From Pyrodictiaceae archaeon (lineage in GTDB: Archaea > Thermoproteota > Thermoprotei_A > Sulfolobales > Pyrodictiaceae), in the NCBI GenBank assembly GCA_027046265.1, contig JALTZF010000098.1:9792-73791 (forward strand): a stretch of DNA of 64,000 nucleotides. Reading direction: 5' to 3'. The notes under the pieces were generated by a model, which did no database searches, was not told where the DNA came from, and was given only the letters and a program-made list of their open reading frames with translations. Positions 19,499 to 28,926 of this stretch are shown one piece after another (position 1 is the stretch's first letter; each line of letters opens with the position of its first letter). The position numbers and the translations under genes were made by a program.

Positions 19499-20380
19499 TC
19501 AAAGTCGTACTTCAATATAGAAGTTGTCAACAATGTCTCTATACCTATTTCTTATTGTGGCGTCTGTTACCTCTATGGCTTTAGCTATAGTCAATTGATT
19601 CCTCTTATTATCCAACAAAATTGATGCAACATATACCGCAGCAGCTGCTAATGCTTCTGGAGGCTTTCCCTGTGCAATCCCCGTCTTGACTAGCAAGTCA
19701 GTGAACCTATAAGCGAGAGATTCTACCTCGCCGTTAAGATTAAGTTTTGAAATAATACGCGATACGTACATGCTTGGCTTTGGTATATTTACTGTTCTAA
19801 CCTTAAGCTTAGTCACGATATTGCTATAAGCCCTCCAGAGTGCTTGGTGACTCACTTTGAGCTTTGAAGCTACTACACGCATGGATAAAGGGTATCGCTC
19901 TATTCTAGAGGCTATGATAGCTGCTGCAGCGATGTACTCATTCATGTTGTTCTTGCGTATAAGACCCATTGCGTACAACTTCCGAAGTATACGCGCCATA
20001 GTCTCAGCTACATGCGGAGGGAGGCCAAGCTGAGCTATGACACGGTTAGCCTCCTGCAGTAGCCCAATAAGTTTTTGTTGACCTTGTGATCTAAGTCTTG
20101 CCTGGATAGCAACGATTTTCCACTGACGAGGATCATTGCGCTTAGCATAGACAAAGCTAGTTAAACCCTTGTCGTGAATTCTACTAGTCAGAGGTGCACC
20201 AACGCGGCTCCTTCTCTGCCTATCTTCTTCAGTGAAACTACGCCATTCAGGACCTATATCGAACAAGTTTTCGTAGATTATGGTTCCACACTTTGTGCAT
20301 ATAAGCCTTCCTTCATCCCAGCGTGCGTAAACACTAATGGGTGCACCACATCCGGGACAACTCTTATCAGTAATATTCAC
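19499..20380 (-). CDS. tfb: Transcription initiation factor B (TFIIB homolog)
   Basis: Zinc ribbon CPGCGAPISVYARWDEGRLICTKCG; SRVGAPLTSRIHDKGL B-reader; two cyclin repeats. Confidence 0.95.
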   Translation of the reverse strand: MNITDKSCPGCGAPISVYARWDEGRLICTKCGTIIYENLFDIGPEWRSFTEEDRQRRSRVGAPLTSRIHDKGLTSFVYAKRNDPRQWKIVAIQARLRSQGQQKLIGLLQEANRVIAQLGLPPHVAETMARILRKLYAMGLIRKNNMNEYIAAAAIIASRIERYPLSMRVVASKLKVSHQALWRAYSNIVTKLKVRTVNIPKPSMYVSRIISKLNLNGEVESLAYRFTDLLVKTGIAQGKPPEALAAAAVYVASILLDNKRNQLTIAKAIEVTDATIRNRYRDIVDNFYIEVRL

Positions 20381-20390
20381 CCTGAATCAC

Positions 20391-20777
20391 CTACTTTCTA
20401 CCGCTCTTACCTTTGCCGCCCCGCACGCCTCCTCCCTTCTTACCTCTCTTTGCACTCTTTTCATACTGCGATCTTTTTCTGGGACGGCGTGCTGGTTTAC
20501 CTCTCTTCCTCCTGGCTGGTGCTCTTGGCTTTGGTGCACGGCAATATACTGTTACTCCAGACTCTATGGATAAATCCTTGGTGTCCGGCTTTATGACAGC
20601 ATATGGCGCCTTAACCGGACCTATTATGTCAAGTAGTACACCTATACGGCGTGCATCCTCAGTATAGACCGGGGTATTGAGTTTTGGCAGTTTCTCTGTT
20701 GTCAACTTGACTATTATGTAGCCATTATGTGTTGTATGCATAACTGTGCCGAGCTTCATGAGCATGCCTACTTGCAC
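20391..20777 (-). CDS. gar1: H/ACA RNP protein Gar1
   Basis: KLGTVMHTTHNGYIIVKL..LPKLNTPVYTEDARRIGVLLDIIGPVKAPYAVIKP; basic Gly/Lys/Arg tail. Confidence 0.92.
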   Translation of the reverse strand: MQVGMLMKLGTVMHTTHNGYIIVKLTTEKLPKLNTPVYTEDARRIGVLLDIIGPVKAPYAVIKPDTKDLSIESGVTVYCRAPKPRAPARRKRGKPARRPRKRSQYEKSAKRGKKGGGVRGGKGKSGRK

Positions 20778-20892
20778 ACCTATTCGTATTAAGGCGTGCG
20801 GGGCGGCTTATTATTGTCACTACCCCCTATTAACCTTAAGGCATGGTGTAGAGATGATATAAGCGGAAAGGCCCGTAGTACGCAGGGGGTGT

Positions 20893-21789
20893 ATTAACAC
20901 GCGTTACATAGTAATAGGGTGCGGTGCTATAGGCTCACTAGTATCAGCAGCATTATCTTCGACAGGAGCAAATGTAGTGATGTACTGTAAACGCTACGAT
21001 AGAGCACGCATGCTATCCGAGCAAGGAATCCGCCTAGAAAGCGAGGGCTCAAGCGTTTCGGTACGCGTTAAAGCAAAAAGCTTGGATGAAGCTCTTCTGC
21101 TCAGTAACCCTGACACAGTAATTGTGTACACAGTAAAGCTCTACGACCTTGAAAAATGGGTTAGAAAGGGTAGTGATCAAGGCTTGGAAGTATTTGTTCA
21201 GCCCTCACTACAGCTGAGAGAATACGCTAAAGGCAGAAAATGGGGGCTCATAGCGTTCTATAGTTGCGCGAGAACCTTAGACGGAGTTGTTGAGTATGCG
21301 AGGGGTACTGCTAGAATATCTATACCAGATAACGAGGTTGCCACAACCATAGCAGAAGGCTTAGAAACATTATACCTTAAGACACACATGCACAACGTTA
21401 CTGAGCTACCTCTCCTGCTCTGGGACTATACTATTGCACATGCAGTAGTCCAACCACTAGCAACACTTATGGGTTCACCGCTACACAGACTACGTGTGTC
21501 AAGATATGCAAGAGAGTTTATTTCAATGCTGCTACAAGAGGCTACTCTGCTCGTAGAGGCTATAGAGAAGAGGAAACTCCGTGACTTCAATGAAGCAGTA
21601 CAAGAATTACTAAACGTCAAAGGATGCTATCCAAGAATGCTCAACGACTTAGAGTCACGTCTACTAACAGAAGTCGAATACATTATAACACCAATTATTC
21701 GTGAAGCAGTAAAGGCGGGCGTACACGTAGCTTATTTTGATTCAGTGCTCTTGCTCGTGAAGACACTAGAAGAAGTACTCACCAGCTAG
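20893..21789 (+). CDS. 2-dehydropantoate 2-reductase (ApbA/PanE) family; N-terminal Rossmann motif precedes the track start
   Basis: In-frame upstream translation INTRYIVIGCGAIGSLVSAALSSTGANVV; C-terminal MLNDLESRLLTEVEYI; no ATG/GTG/TTG upstream of GxGxxG, candidate ATT start. Confidence 0.75.
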   Translation: MNTRYIVIGCGAIGSLVSAALSSTGANVVMYCKRYDRARMLSEQGIRLESEGSSVSVRVKAKSLDEALLLSNPDTVIVYTVKLYDLEKWVRKGSDQGLEVFVQPSLQLREYAKGRKWGLIAFYSCARTLDGVVEYARGTARISIPDNEVATTIAEGLETLYLKTHMHNVTELPLLLWDYTIAHAVVQPLATLMGSPLHRLRVSRYAREFISMLLQEATLLVEAIEKRKLRDFNEAVQELLNVKGCYPRMLNDLESRLLTEVEYIITPIIREAVKAGVHVAYFDSVLLLVKTLEEVLTS

Positions 21790-21821
21790 TCTAAGAGAAG
21801 AGTAGTGTAAAGGGATGACAT

Positions 21822-22406
21822 ATGAAGGATTGCGTGGTGGCAGTTGGCTCAAGAAACCCAGTTAAGATACAAGCTACTAAGAGAGTGTTTAAGCTACTCT
21901 GCACACCACATCTAAGAACTGTGCAGTCAGAAACTGGTGTTCCAAGTCAACCAATAGGATTCAAAGAAGTTGCCCTTGGAGCATATAATAGAGCATGTTA
22001 CGCGCTCAAGAGAACTAATGCTGACTATGGAGTTGGTATTGAAGCTGGGCTCATAGAGACTAGTCTGGGGCATATAGAGCTACAAGTAGCAATGATAATT
22101 GACAAAGGTGGCACAGTAGGTATAGGTTTGAGTCCAGGCTTCCAGCTGCCCAAAGAATGGGTTAAGCACATCTTAGAGCGTATTGAGCTAGAGGAGATAG
22201 CTGTAAAGGCTACGGGCCGCGAGAAGATAGGAGAAAAACTAGGCCTAATAGGCTACCTTACATCAGGACTCATAACACGTGTAGATCTAACATTTCAAGC
22301 TCTCCTCATGGCACTAATCCCCTTTATTAATAAGGCAATGTATGGAAATCATCTCAATGCAGAATACATAGCAGAAAGGCTAGGTTCAAGATGCAGACTT
22401 CAGTAG
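21822..22406 (+). CDS. Inosine/xanthosine triphosphatase, YjjX/DUF84 family
   Basis: VAVGSRNPVKIQATKRVF...SQPIGFKEVALGAYNRACYAL..ADYGVGIEAGL. Confidence 0.9.
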   Translation: MKDCVVAVGSRNPVKIQATKRVFKLLCTPHLRTVQSETGVPSQPIGFKEVALGAYNRACYALKRTNADYGVGIEAGLIETSLGHIELQVAMIIDKGGTVGIGLSPGFQLPKEWVKHILERIELEEIAVKATGREKIGEKLGLIGYLTSGLITRVDLTFQALLMALIPFINKAMYGNHLNAEYIAERLGSRCRLQ

Positions 22407-22455
22407 GGTTTAAAGGCTGGGAGCTAGGGAGACTTGCTAGCGTGGGGTTTAGAGT

Positions 22456-22842
22456 ATGGGTGTCTACCAGGGTAACGACTTGAGAAAACCTACTGGTGGC
22501 AGGAAGAGGCCGCACCAAAAGGTTAAGCGCAAGTATTGGATGGGGCGTTACCCGACACTTACGCGTCTCTCGAATACTGAAGAACGCAAAAAGATACGTG
22601 TAAGAGGAGGTAATTACAAGATTAGATTAAAGAGAGCCCTCTACGCGAATGTAGTTGACCCATCAACAAATACAGCAAAGAAGGTTAGAATACTTAGAGT
22701 ACTAGAGTCACCATCAAATCCACACTACACAAGAATGAACGTGATAACAAGGGGTACAATTATAGAGACAGAACTCGGTAAGGCAAGAGTTACATCAAGA
22801 CCTGGGCAGGACGGCGTGATAAACGCAGTGCTTATAAAGTGA
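22456..22842 (+). CDS. rps8e: 30S ribosomal protein S8e
   Basis: MGVYQGNDLRKPTGGRKRPHQKVKRKYWMGRYPTLT...GGNYKIRL. Confidence 0.95.
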   Translation: MGVYQGNDLRKPTGGRKRPHQKVKRKYWMGRYPTLTRLSNTEERKKIRVRGGNYKIRLKRALYANVVDPSTNTAKKVRILRVLESPSNPHYTRMNVITRGTIIETELGKARVTSRPGQDGVINAVLIK

Positions 22843-22871
22843 GGGACACAACAACCATCACTGTACCAGGA

Positions 22872-24065
22872 TTAGGATCTTTTGGCTAAAAATGAAAGCC
22901 TCTTAAGCCTATCAAGTACGCGTTGGCGACTCTTCTCATCGAGTCTGGCTTCACGCACTATGTTTTCCAGGAATTCAATAACCTTGGATGCATAATCACT
23001 TCTAAACGGGTATGGAACGCCATCCTTTCCACCGACAATGTAAGCGTACTTGAATGGGTCTATGTGGTCTGTTGCTGGATCAGTATGACTTACCACGGCA
23101 TTGTAAACTAGTTCAGATATTAGGGCTAGACTGCGTACCACAGCTGGACCAACTCCTCTTATCATTATTAATTCTTCTAGTGTCCTCGGAGAATACTCCC
23201 TGATGAGGATGAGTTCTTTCTCTAAGTGACGTGGCGGTAAGGGTTGTGGCTTGTAGTACTTGGCGAGTAGCTTTACCCTCTCTTGGTTAAGGCCATGAGA
23301 ACTCAGCCAAGCGTCAAGAGTTGATCCTCCCGTTATGAGGAGTTTGTGTGCTCTAACTATATCTTTGAGGAGTAGTCTTGGAGAAGTGCTTTGGGGGAGG
23401 TCGAGTACCATTTTTCTAGCTTCAATGGATTTGCGGCTGGTCAAGTCTAATGGTATAGAGGATTTTCTCTTGAGAGCTGCTATGGCTTTATGAGGTTCTA
23501 TGGTTGTAGGCTTGCTCGCTATGTCCTCAAGCCAGTGGTATCTTCTCGCGAGCCTATTTTCCGTGTTCATTCCTTGCTGTACTATTGCAATTCTATTAGA
23601 CGAGGTGGACAATATCACTGTATGGTGGTAAAGGGTGTAGCCATCCTGGAGTAGTACCGTGTCAGTCTTTGCGGCAAGTCTCGAGTAAAGTACTGCCTTC
23701 TCAGCAGTATCCCCATCGATTAATCCTTTTTGTGCAGCCTCACGTAGTTCGTCAGGGGTCTTCCTGGCTCGATTGCCTTTTCCTCCAGCAATATATAAGC
23801 CCAGACTACTATCCCTGTTAACTACCTCTTTTAATATGCCGAGAGTAACGGTTGTTGAACCGCTACTATCCCAATCCATGCCGATAGCATTGTTTAGAGC
23901 TTGAAACCATACTGGGTCTGAGAGCATCTCAACTACCTTTTCTGGCCCAGAAAGCTCCACTATGGCTGCTATAATTGCTCGTGCAAGCCTCTTCATGTAC
24001 CTAGCTAGCCATGCAGGTACATGCCCATCGTGTAGCGGTAGCTCAGCTATCCCTTCTAGAGGCAC
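22872..24065 (-). CDS. DUF763 domain protein
   Basis: GIAELPLHDGHVPAWLARYMKRLARAI...HTDPATDHIDPFKYAYIVGGKDGVPYPFRSDYASKV. Confidence 0.9.
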   Translation of the reverse strand: MPLEGIAELPLHDGHVPAWLARYMKRLARAIIAAIVELSGPEKVVEMLSDPVWFQALNNAIGMDWDSSGSTTVTLGILKEVVNRDSSLGLYIAGGKGNRARKTPDELREAAQKGLIDGDTAEKAVLYSRLAAKTDTVLLQDGYTLYHHTVILSTSSNRIAIVQQGMNTENRLARRYHWLEDIASKPTTIEPHKAIAALKRKSSIPLDLTSRKSIEARKMVLDLPQSTSPRLLLKDIVRAHKLLITGGSTLDAWLSSHGLNQERVKLLAKYYKPQPLPPRHLEKELILIREYSPRTLEELIMIRGVGPAVVRSLALISELVYNAVVSHTDPATDHIDPFKYAYIVGGKDGVPYPFRSDYASKVIEFLENIVREARLDEKSRQRVLDRLKRLSFLAKRS

Positions 24066-24124
24066 CTTCTCCCCAAGGAGAATAGTGTGGTAGCAGTATT
24101 AACCCTAAAAATTGTCGGAGTGTG

Positions 24125-25264
24125 CTACCATAGTACTCTCTCGTACCTAGTTATGCGTGTTGCACCACGTTCTGTTATGAGTACCGTGTCCTCTATGCGT
24201 ACGCCAAACTTTCCTGGTATGTATACGCCAGGCTCTATTGTTATGATCATGCCCGGCTTGAGTATTGTTTCATCAGACTGCGAGAGCCGCGGCGGTTCGT
24301 GGACGTCTACCCCTAGACCGTGGCCAAGACTATGTATGAAGTACTTAGCGTACCCGTACTTCTCAAGTACTCTTCGAGCAGCTGAATCCAAATCACTGGC
24401 CTTAACACCAGGGCCTGCAATTTCCAGAGCTGCCTCCATGGCTTCGAGCACGGCTTCAGCAACCTTCTTGAACTCTTGGCTTGGTGACCCAAAGAATGTT
24501 GTGCGTGTCATATCACTCGAGTACCCTTCATACTTAGCGCCTATATCGAATAATACTACTGAGTATCCCCATAGAACCCTAGACGTTGAGGGTGTTGCAT
24601 GAGGGTAGACGCTGTTCTCGTTAAACGCTACTATTGGCGGGAAAGCATAGCCATCCGCGCCTCTGCGTAGCATCTCAAAGTATACTAGTCCGGCGAGCTC
24701 AGACTCGCTGACACCCGCGTCAAGGTATGCTAACGCACTCGTAAGAGCTTCCTCTGTTATTCTAGCAGCCATAGTTATACGCTCAATTTCCCATGGCTCC
24801 TTTACGGCTCTAAGCTCCATTATGTCTCTTGAAACATCTTTGACGCGGATCTTCCTCTCCTGCAACTTAACATAGAAGGAGTAAGTCTGTGCGGCAACGC
24901 CAAGCTCTTGAGTGCATTCGCCTACGAGTTCCTTAATCAACAAGGGAGCATCCTTTTTCTCTAGACGGATCCCAGACTCCTCGACAACAAGCTCATCTGG
25001 TAACCCATACGGCGTATATACTACCTCCTCTACATACTTGTCAAGCCCGCTTTTTAAGAGCCTATCACGTGCATTAAGGTACTCTAGTACTGGGACGAGC
25101 AAATAGTACTTGTCCTTTGTAACTAGTAGGTGTCCTGCGCCACTATACCCTGTAAAGTAGAATACAGAACTACCACTCTCTACCAATACACCGCAGAGAC
25201 TCTTTTCCTCTACTATCTTCTTGAGTTTTTCGAGCCTCGTCATGAAGTGTGAAGCAGTATTCAT
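24125..25264 (-). CDS. M24 family Xaa-Pro peptidase
   Basis: VLFDIGAKYEGYSSDMTRTTFFG, HSLGHGLGVDVHEPPRLS, GMIITIEPGVYIPGKFGVRIEDTV. Confidence 0.95.
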   Translation of the reverse strand: MNTASHFMTRLEKLKKIVEEKSLCGVLVESGSSVFYFTGYSGAGHLLVTKDKYYLLVPVLEYLNARDRLLKSGLDKYVEEVVYTPYGLPDELVVEESGIRLEKKDAPLLIKELVGECTQELGVAAQTYSFYVKLQERKIRVKDVSRDIMELRAVKEPWEIERITMAARITEEALTSALAYLDAGVSESELAGLVYFEMLRRGADGYAFPPIVAFNENSVYPHATPSTSRVLWGYSVVLFDIGAKYEGYSSDMTRTTFFGSPSQEFKKVAEAVLEAMEAALEIAGPGVKASDLDSAARRVLEKYGYAKYFIHSLGHGLGVDVHEPPRLSQSDETILKPGMIITIEPGVYIPGKFGVRIEDTVLITERGATRITRYERVLW

Positions 25265-25266
25265 AC

Positions 25267-25800
25267 TTATGTCCTCCTCCTTAGCTCGTTGCAGACTTTT
25301 TCAGCTAGTTCTTTACCTGTTTTGGCGTAATAAACTCTTGACCCTATCCTCTCATCAAGAACTCCATCAGGTATGCACGTGGAGACCTTGTTAGTGAGAA
25401 TGTCTTCATTGTTTACGAGCTGGTACACTGGTATACCATAACTATAAGCGATTAATACCTCTAAGAATGTGCCTACACCGCCACCAAACGATACCAAGAC
25501 GTTGCCACTCCTAACAAGTATACTGCTTCTCTCACGGTCTCCAAGCCCAGTACGTATTACAATGCTATCACTTGGGTAAGGTTGATCCTCACGATCGTAT
25601 GGCACTACGAAGACCAACCTAAAACCAGCCCTCTTGGCTTCATCAGCTACAACACGCATTAACCCATAATAGCCGCCAAGCAGGATAACAGCATCACGTA
25701 CACAACCTTTCAGCGTATCCATGAAGTCTCTGACACCACGAACCATAGAATCTGAGGGCCTACCACTATATGCCGCGACAGCTATGTGAGGAGAAACCAT
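25267..25800 (-). CDS. SLOG/LOG-like Rossmann protein (TIGR00725-like)
   Basis: LLGGYYGLMRVVADEAKRAGF..VSFGGGVGTFLEVLIAYSYGIPVY. Confidence 0.75.
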   Translation of the reverse strand: MVSPHIAVAAYSGRPSDSMVRGVRDFMDTLKGCVRDAVILLGGYYGLMRVVADEAKRAGFRLVFVVPYDREDQPYPSDSIVIRTGLGDRERSSILVRSGNVLVSFGGGVGTFLEVLIAYSYGIPVYQLVNNEDILTNKVSTCIPDGVLDERIGSRVYYAKTGKELAEKVCNELRRRT

Positions 25801-25854
25801 GAGTAGTCCACCGTGTAGTAGTTTAAAATGACACCTATATAATGGGCAGTATAC

Positions 25855-26616
25855 TTGGCGTTTTCTGGGGACAAAATAGTGCCCATAGTCTCAGCGAAAC
25901 TACTTTCCCCTGTAGACATTATTGTAGATAGTCGTGAAGCCTCTAAGAATAGTGACATAGTGAATGGCTTAAAGGAGAGAGGTGTCCGAGTGGCAGTACT
26001 AGAACTTAGCGCAGGGGACTACTATCTGTTGTCAGTTAATCATGAAAAGGCTGTTCTCGTTGAACGTAAAACCGTTCTAGACTTTGCGAACAGTATTAGG
26101 GACAACCGCATATGGGACCAAGTTAAGCGTCTAAAAGAAGCAGCCGAACTAGATAGAGTAAAGCCTCTAATACTCCTTGAGGGCTGGCTTGGCCTCATCG
26201 AGAAGAGGACAAAGTGGAACCTAGCAGCAATACTACGTGTCATGGACGAAATAGTCCTCGACTGGGGAGTCCCCATAATGCACACCCACAACAAACAAGC
26301 TACTATAGCATGGCTTGCAGCTAAGGCAAAAAGCTTAGGAGAAACTAAGGATAAGAAGGTATACAGGCTTAGAGTAGAGAAGAAGCCATTATCCTTAAAC
26401 GAAAAAATACTCTATGTGGCAGAAGGCCTTGTAGGCCCCGTACTTGCACGAAGACTCCTAAAGAGGTTTGGTACACTCCGCAACCTAGCCAATGCATCAA
26501 TAAAGGAACTCATGAGCATAGAAGGTATAGGTGAAAAGAGAGCAAAAGAGATTTACGATATATTTAATACACCTTGGAAACCTGTAAGTGAAGATCTAAA
26601 CACATCTAGGAAGTAG
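25855..26616 (+). CDS. xpf: XPF/Mus81-family structure-specific nuclease (ERCC4 + HhH)
   Basis: DIIVDSREASKNSDIVNGLKERGVRV..DYYLLSVNHEKAVLVERKTVLDFANSIRDNRIWDQVKRL. Confidence 0.93.
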   Translation: MAFSGDKIVPIVSAKLLSPVDIIVDSREASKNSDIVNGLKERGVRVAVLELSAGDYYLLSVNHEKAVLVERKTVLDFANSIRDNRIWDQVKRLKEAAELDRVKPLILLEGWLGLIEKRTKWNLAAILRVMDEIVLDWGVPIMHTHNKQATIAWLAAKAKSLGETKDKKVYRLRVEKKPLSLNEKILYVAEGLVGPVLARRLLKRFGTLRNLANASIKELMSIEGIGEKRAKEIYDIFNTPWKPVSEDLNTSRK

Positions 26617-26687
26617 ATTAGTGACTTGAAGGAGAACAGAACAATTCCACTTAAAAAGCGTAAGATAATCACTGTGAGCAGTGTTGA

Positions 26688-26933
26688 TTAGCCCTCAATG
26701 GGCTCCATGTGTATTATACTTACTGGACAAGCATCAACAGCCGACTGTACACAGTCCTTGAGATCCTCGGGGACAATGCCTTCTTCAATCTTGCTCTCGT
26801 CTGGACGCCACTTTGCTACAATCTGGCTCTTTCCATCTTCTTCACTCATCTCGAAGACATCTGGACAGAGGCTTACACATATCATGTCAGCAATGCACTG
26901 ATCACGGTCGATCCAGACACGGAGCTTGCCCAC
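26688..26933 (-). CDS. Ferredoxin, Asp-ligand [4Fe-4S]/[3Fe-4S] type
   Basis: CIADMICVSLCPDVFEM resembling Pyrococcus-type CIGDAICASLCPDVFEM; distal CP. Confidence 0.9.
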   Translation of the reverse strand: MGKLRVWIDRDQCIADMICVSLCPDVFEMSEEDGKSQIVAKWRPDESKIEEGIVPEDLKDCVQSAVDACPVSIIHMEPIEG

Positions 26934-27007
26934 AGCTTTTCACCGTGTAGCTAAACCATTATGTAGACTAATTTAGGTTTTCTATCGTCAGCTACTTCTG
27001 TAACTCC

Positions 27008-27601
27008 TTACCGACTCCTACATAAGCCTGGTTTGAAGAGTATAAACCGAGTATAGTAATTATCGCCCATTACCATGGAGAACCCCTTAGACAACCCTAC
27101 ACCAACAATAGAGGCCAGCAATGCATCCCTAATATCACGCGGAAGCTTGTCTAGCTCTATTATACAGTTACCATGACTGGACAATGATACAATTGATATT
27201 AATTCCTCTATGCTACATCCACTTATTTCCAGGAGGCTAGATGGGTGCGTTTCTACAACCTCTGCGTAAGATTCGACATACTTCTTAAGAGCTAATGCCC
27301 TCTCCAAGAGAAGACTCATGGAGCGCAGTGTTAAAGGTAGCAAGCGCCCTCCCAGGCGTAGTACTTGTAGTTCTGCAGGCCTAAACCCAGCCCCCCGAGG
27401 AGGCCTTGAAAGAGGAGCATCTACTACGACTAGGTGCGGCACGTATTCAGCTATCTTCATAGCCAAACTAACTGTGTCCGTGTAGAGCAGGCGTGCCTCT
27501 ACACACCGCCACCTACTAAGATTAACTGATTCCAAGACAACAAGACCAGTTGCTTTCTTCTCTGACGCTGAAAGATCAACACCAACTACTCTATATGGCA
27601 T
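27008..27601 (-). CDS. DUF429-like (RNase H-fold) protein
   Basis: VVGVDLSASEKKATGLVVL..VVVDAPLSRPPRGAGFRPAELQVLRLG. Confidence 0.75.
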   Translation of the reverse strand: MPYRVVGVDLSASEKKATGLVVLESVNLSRWRCVEARLLYTDTVSLAMKIAEYVPHLVVVDAPLSRPPRGAGFRPAELQVLRLGGRLLPLTLRSMSLLLERALALKKYVESYAEVVETHPSSLLEISGCSIEELISIVSLSSHGNCIIELDKLPRDIRDALLASIVGVGLSKGFSMVMGDNYYTRFILFKPGLCRSR

Positions 27602-28596
27602 GGTTTTACACTCTCAAAGCCCTTCGTGACTAACTTTATGGCTTGGTAGAGTTTCAGTTTAGGATACACTAGCGATAAGATCTTATACAGAAGAGGAAGC
27701 TTGAGGGGCGCACCTGCAGCACGTGGGTGACCTCCTCCGCCAAGTACGTATGCTAGATCCCTTACATTGCATGATTGTGACCTAAAACTGACTCCTTTAC
27801 CCCTTACCCGTACAATGACAGCTATGTCTGCGTTAAAGCGACGGAGTAGTGCATTGCCCAGTATGCTAGCGTTGGGCGGGCCAGGCTTCTTGAGTACAAA
27901 CACGACTTTACAACAATTAAACTCTTTTACGACAACACTTTTTAGCGCTGATGCAAAACCCTTGAACTCTCTGCGTAGATATTCAGCAAGAGCGTCATCG
28001 AGTTCAGGCCACCATAATGCACCTTTGTAGAAGCCTTTTAGCATAAGTCTCCTCCACTTATCACCGCGTGCACCCTTGTATCGGTCGACTACGCGGTAGA
28101 GCCTAGGTGCCAGAGGATTGTCCCATTTCCACAAGTCAGCTGCACATGTAGCTGAAACTAGAGCCTCAATAAACTCATCACTTTCTGCTTCTAATTCTTG
28201 TGGCGCATACTTTGCCACGACACCTGCTGCGCACGTCGAAGTATCTATGTATACGTGTACACTTAGTTCTTCTAGTGTCTTAACCCAATCATTACTCCAG
28301 CGATGATGATCATACCATTCAACTTTAACACCTAAAGACACTAATTTCCTTGTAGCTTCTATAATGCTGTCAAATGTGTCAGCATTAGGTCCTAGATCCA
28401 TTATTGCTACCCTATTAACATCACGAAGGTTCCTAGCAATATCTGCAAGAGAGCGATGTAACTTGTAAGGCTCAGACATAATTATCGTGGCTTCCTTGTC
28501 TGGCTCAGCACCAGCTAGCCTAGCATATATAGCCGCCGATGCAACACCGTCAAGGTCTGTATGCGTAACTATTACTATCCTTGCCAAGAACGTCAC
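27586..28596 (-). CDS. DHH-family phosphoesterase
   Basis: IVIVTHTDLDGVASAAIYARLAG..VEWYDHHRW..YVLGGGGHPRAAGAPL; track ORF extends to 28818 but start is probably GTG 28596 or TTG 28587. Confidence 0.88.
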   Translation of the reverse strand: MTFLARIVIVTHTDLDGVASAAIYARLAGAEPDKEATIIMSEPYKLHRSLADIARNLRDVNRVAIMDLGPNADTFDSIIEATRKLVSLGVKVEWYDHHRWSNDWVKTLEELSVHVYIDTSTCAAGVVAKYAPQELEAESDEFIEALVSATCAADLWKWDNPLAPRLYRVVDRYKGARGDKWRRLMLKGFYKGALWWPELDDALAEYLRREFKGFASALKSVVVKEFNCCKVVFVLKKPGPPNASILGNALLRRFNADIAVIVRVRGKGVSFRSQSCNVRDLAYVLGGGGHPRAAGAPLKLPLLYKILSLVYPKLKLYQAIKLVTKGFESVKPCHIE

Positions 28597-28678
28597 CGTG
28601 AACCTACTCCACGCATAAGCACTTGGGCGCAGGATCATATCAAAGTTGTGGGCATAATCCTTAGAACCATAGCTGAGA

Positions 28679-28795
28679 TATCGGGTTAGGCCTCGGCGAC
28701 GCCGACCCCGCTCATGGGCATGGTAAGTTTTTGCCTCGCAACGGAGGTTGTCCTCATAGGCACTAGATGTGGAAGTCCTGCCCGGCTCTAATATA
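28679..28795. ncRNA. Candidate GC-rich structured intergenic RNA
   Basis: Hairpin tcggc-gac-gccga, stem ttgcct...aggca, flanked by AT-rich promoter-like sequence; strand unknown. Confidence 0.25.
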
Positions 28796-28926
28796 GTATC
28801 TCTTGTCCAAATAATCAAAAGTCTTTGTGCTGCTAGATAGTCACATCAATAATCCATTACCCTTATAGTACCACCTAGGACACTATTAAACTGCTAAATA
28901 GGAGGAACTAAGGGTGTTAATAGCGT

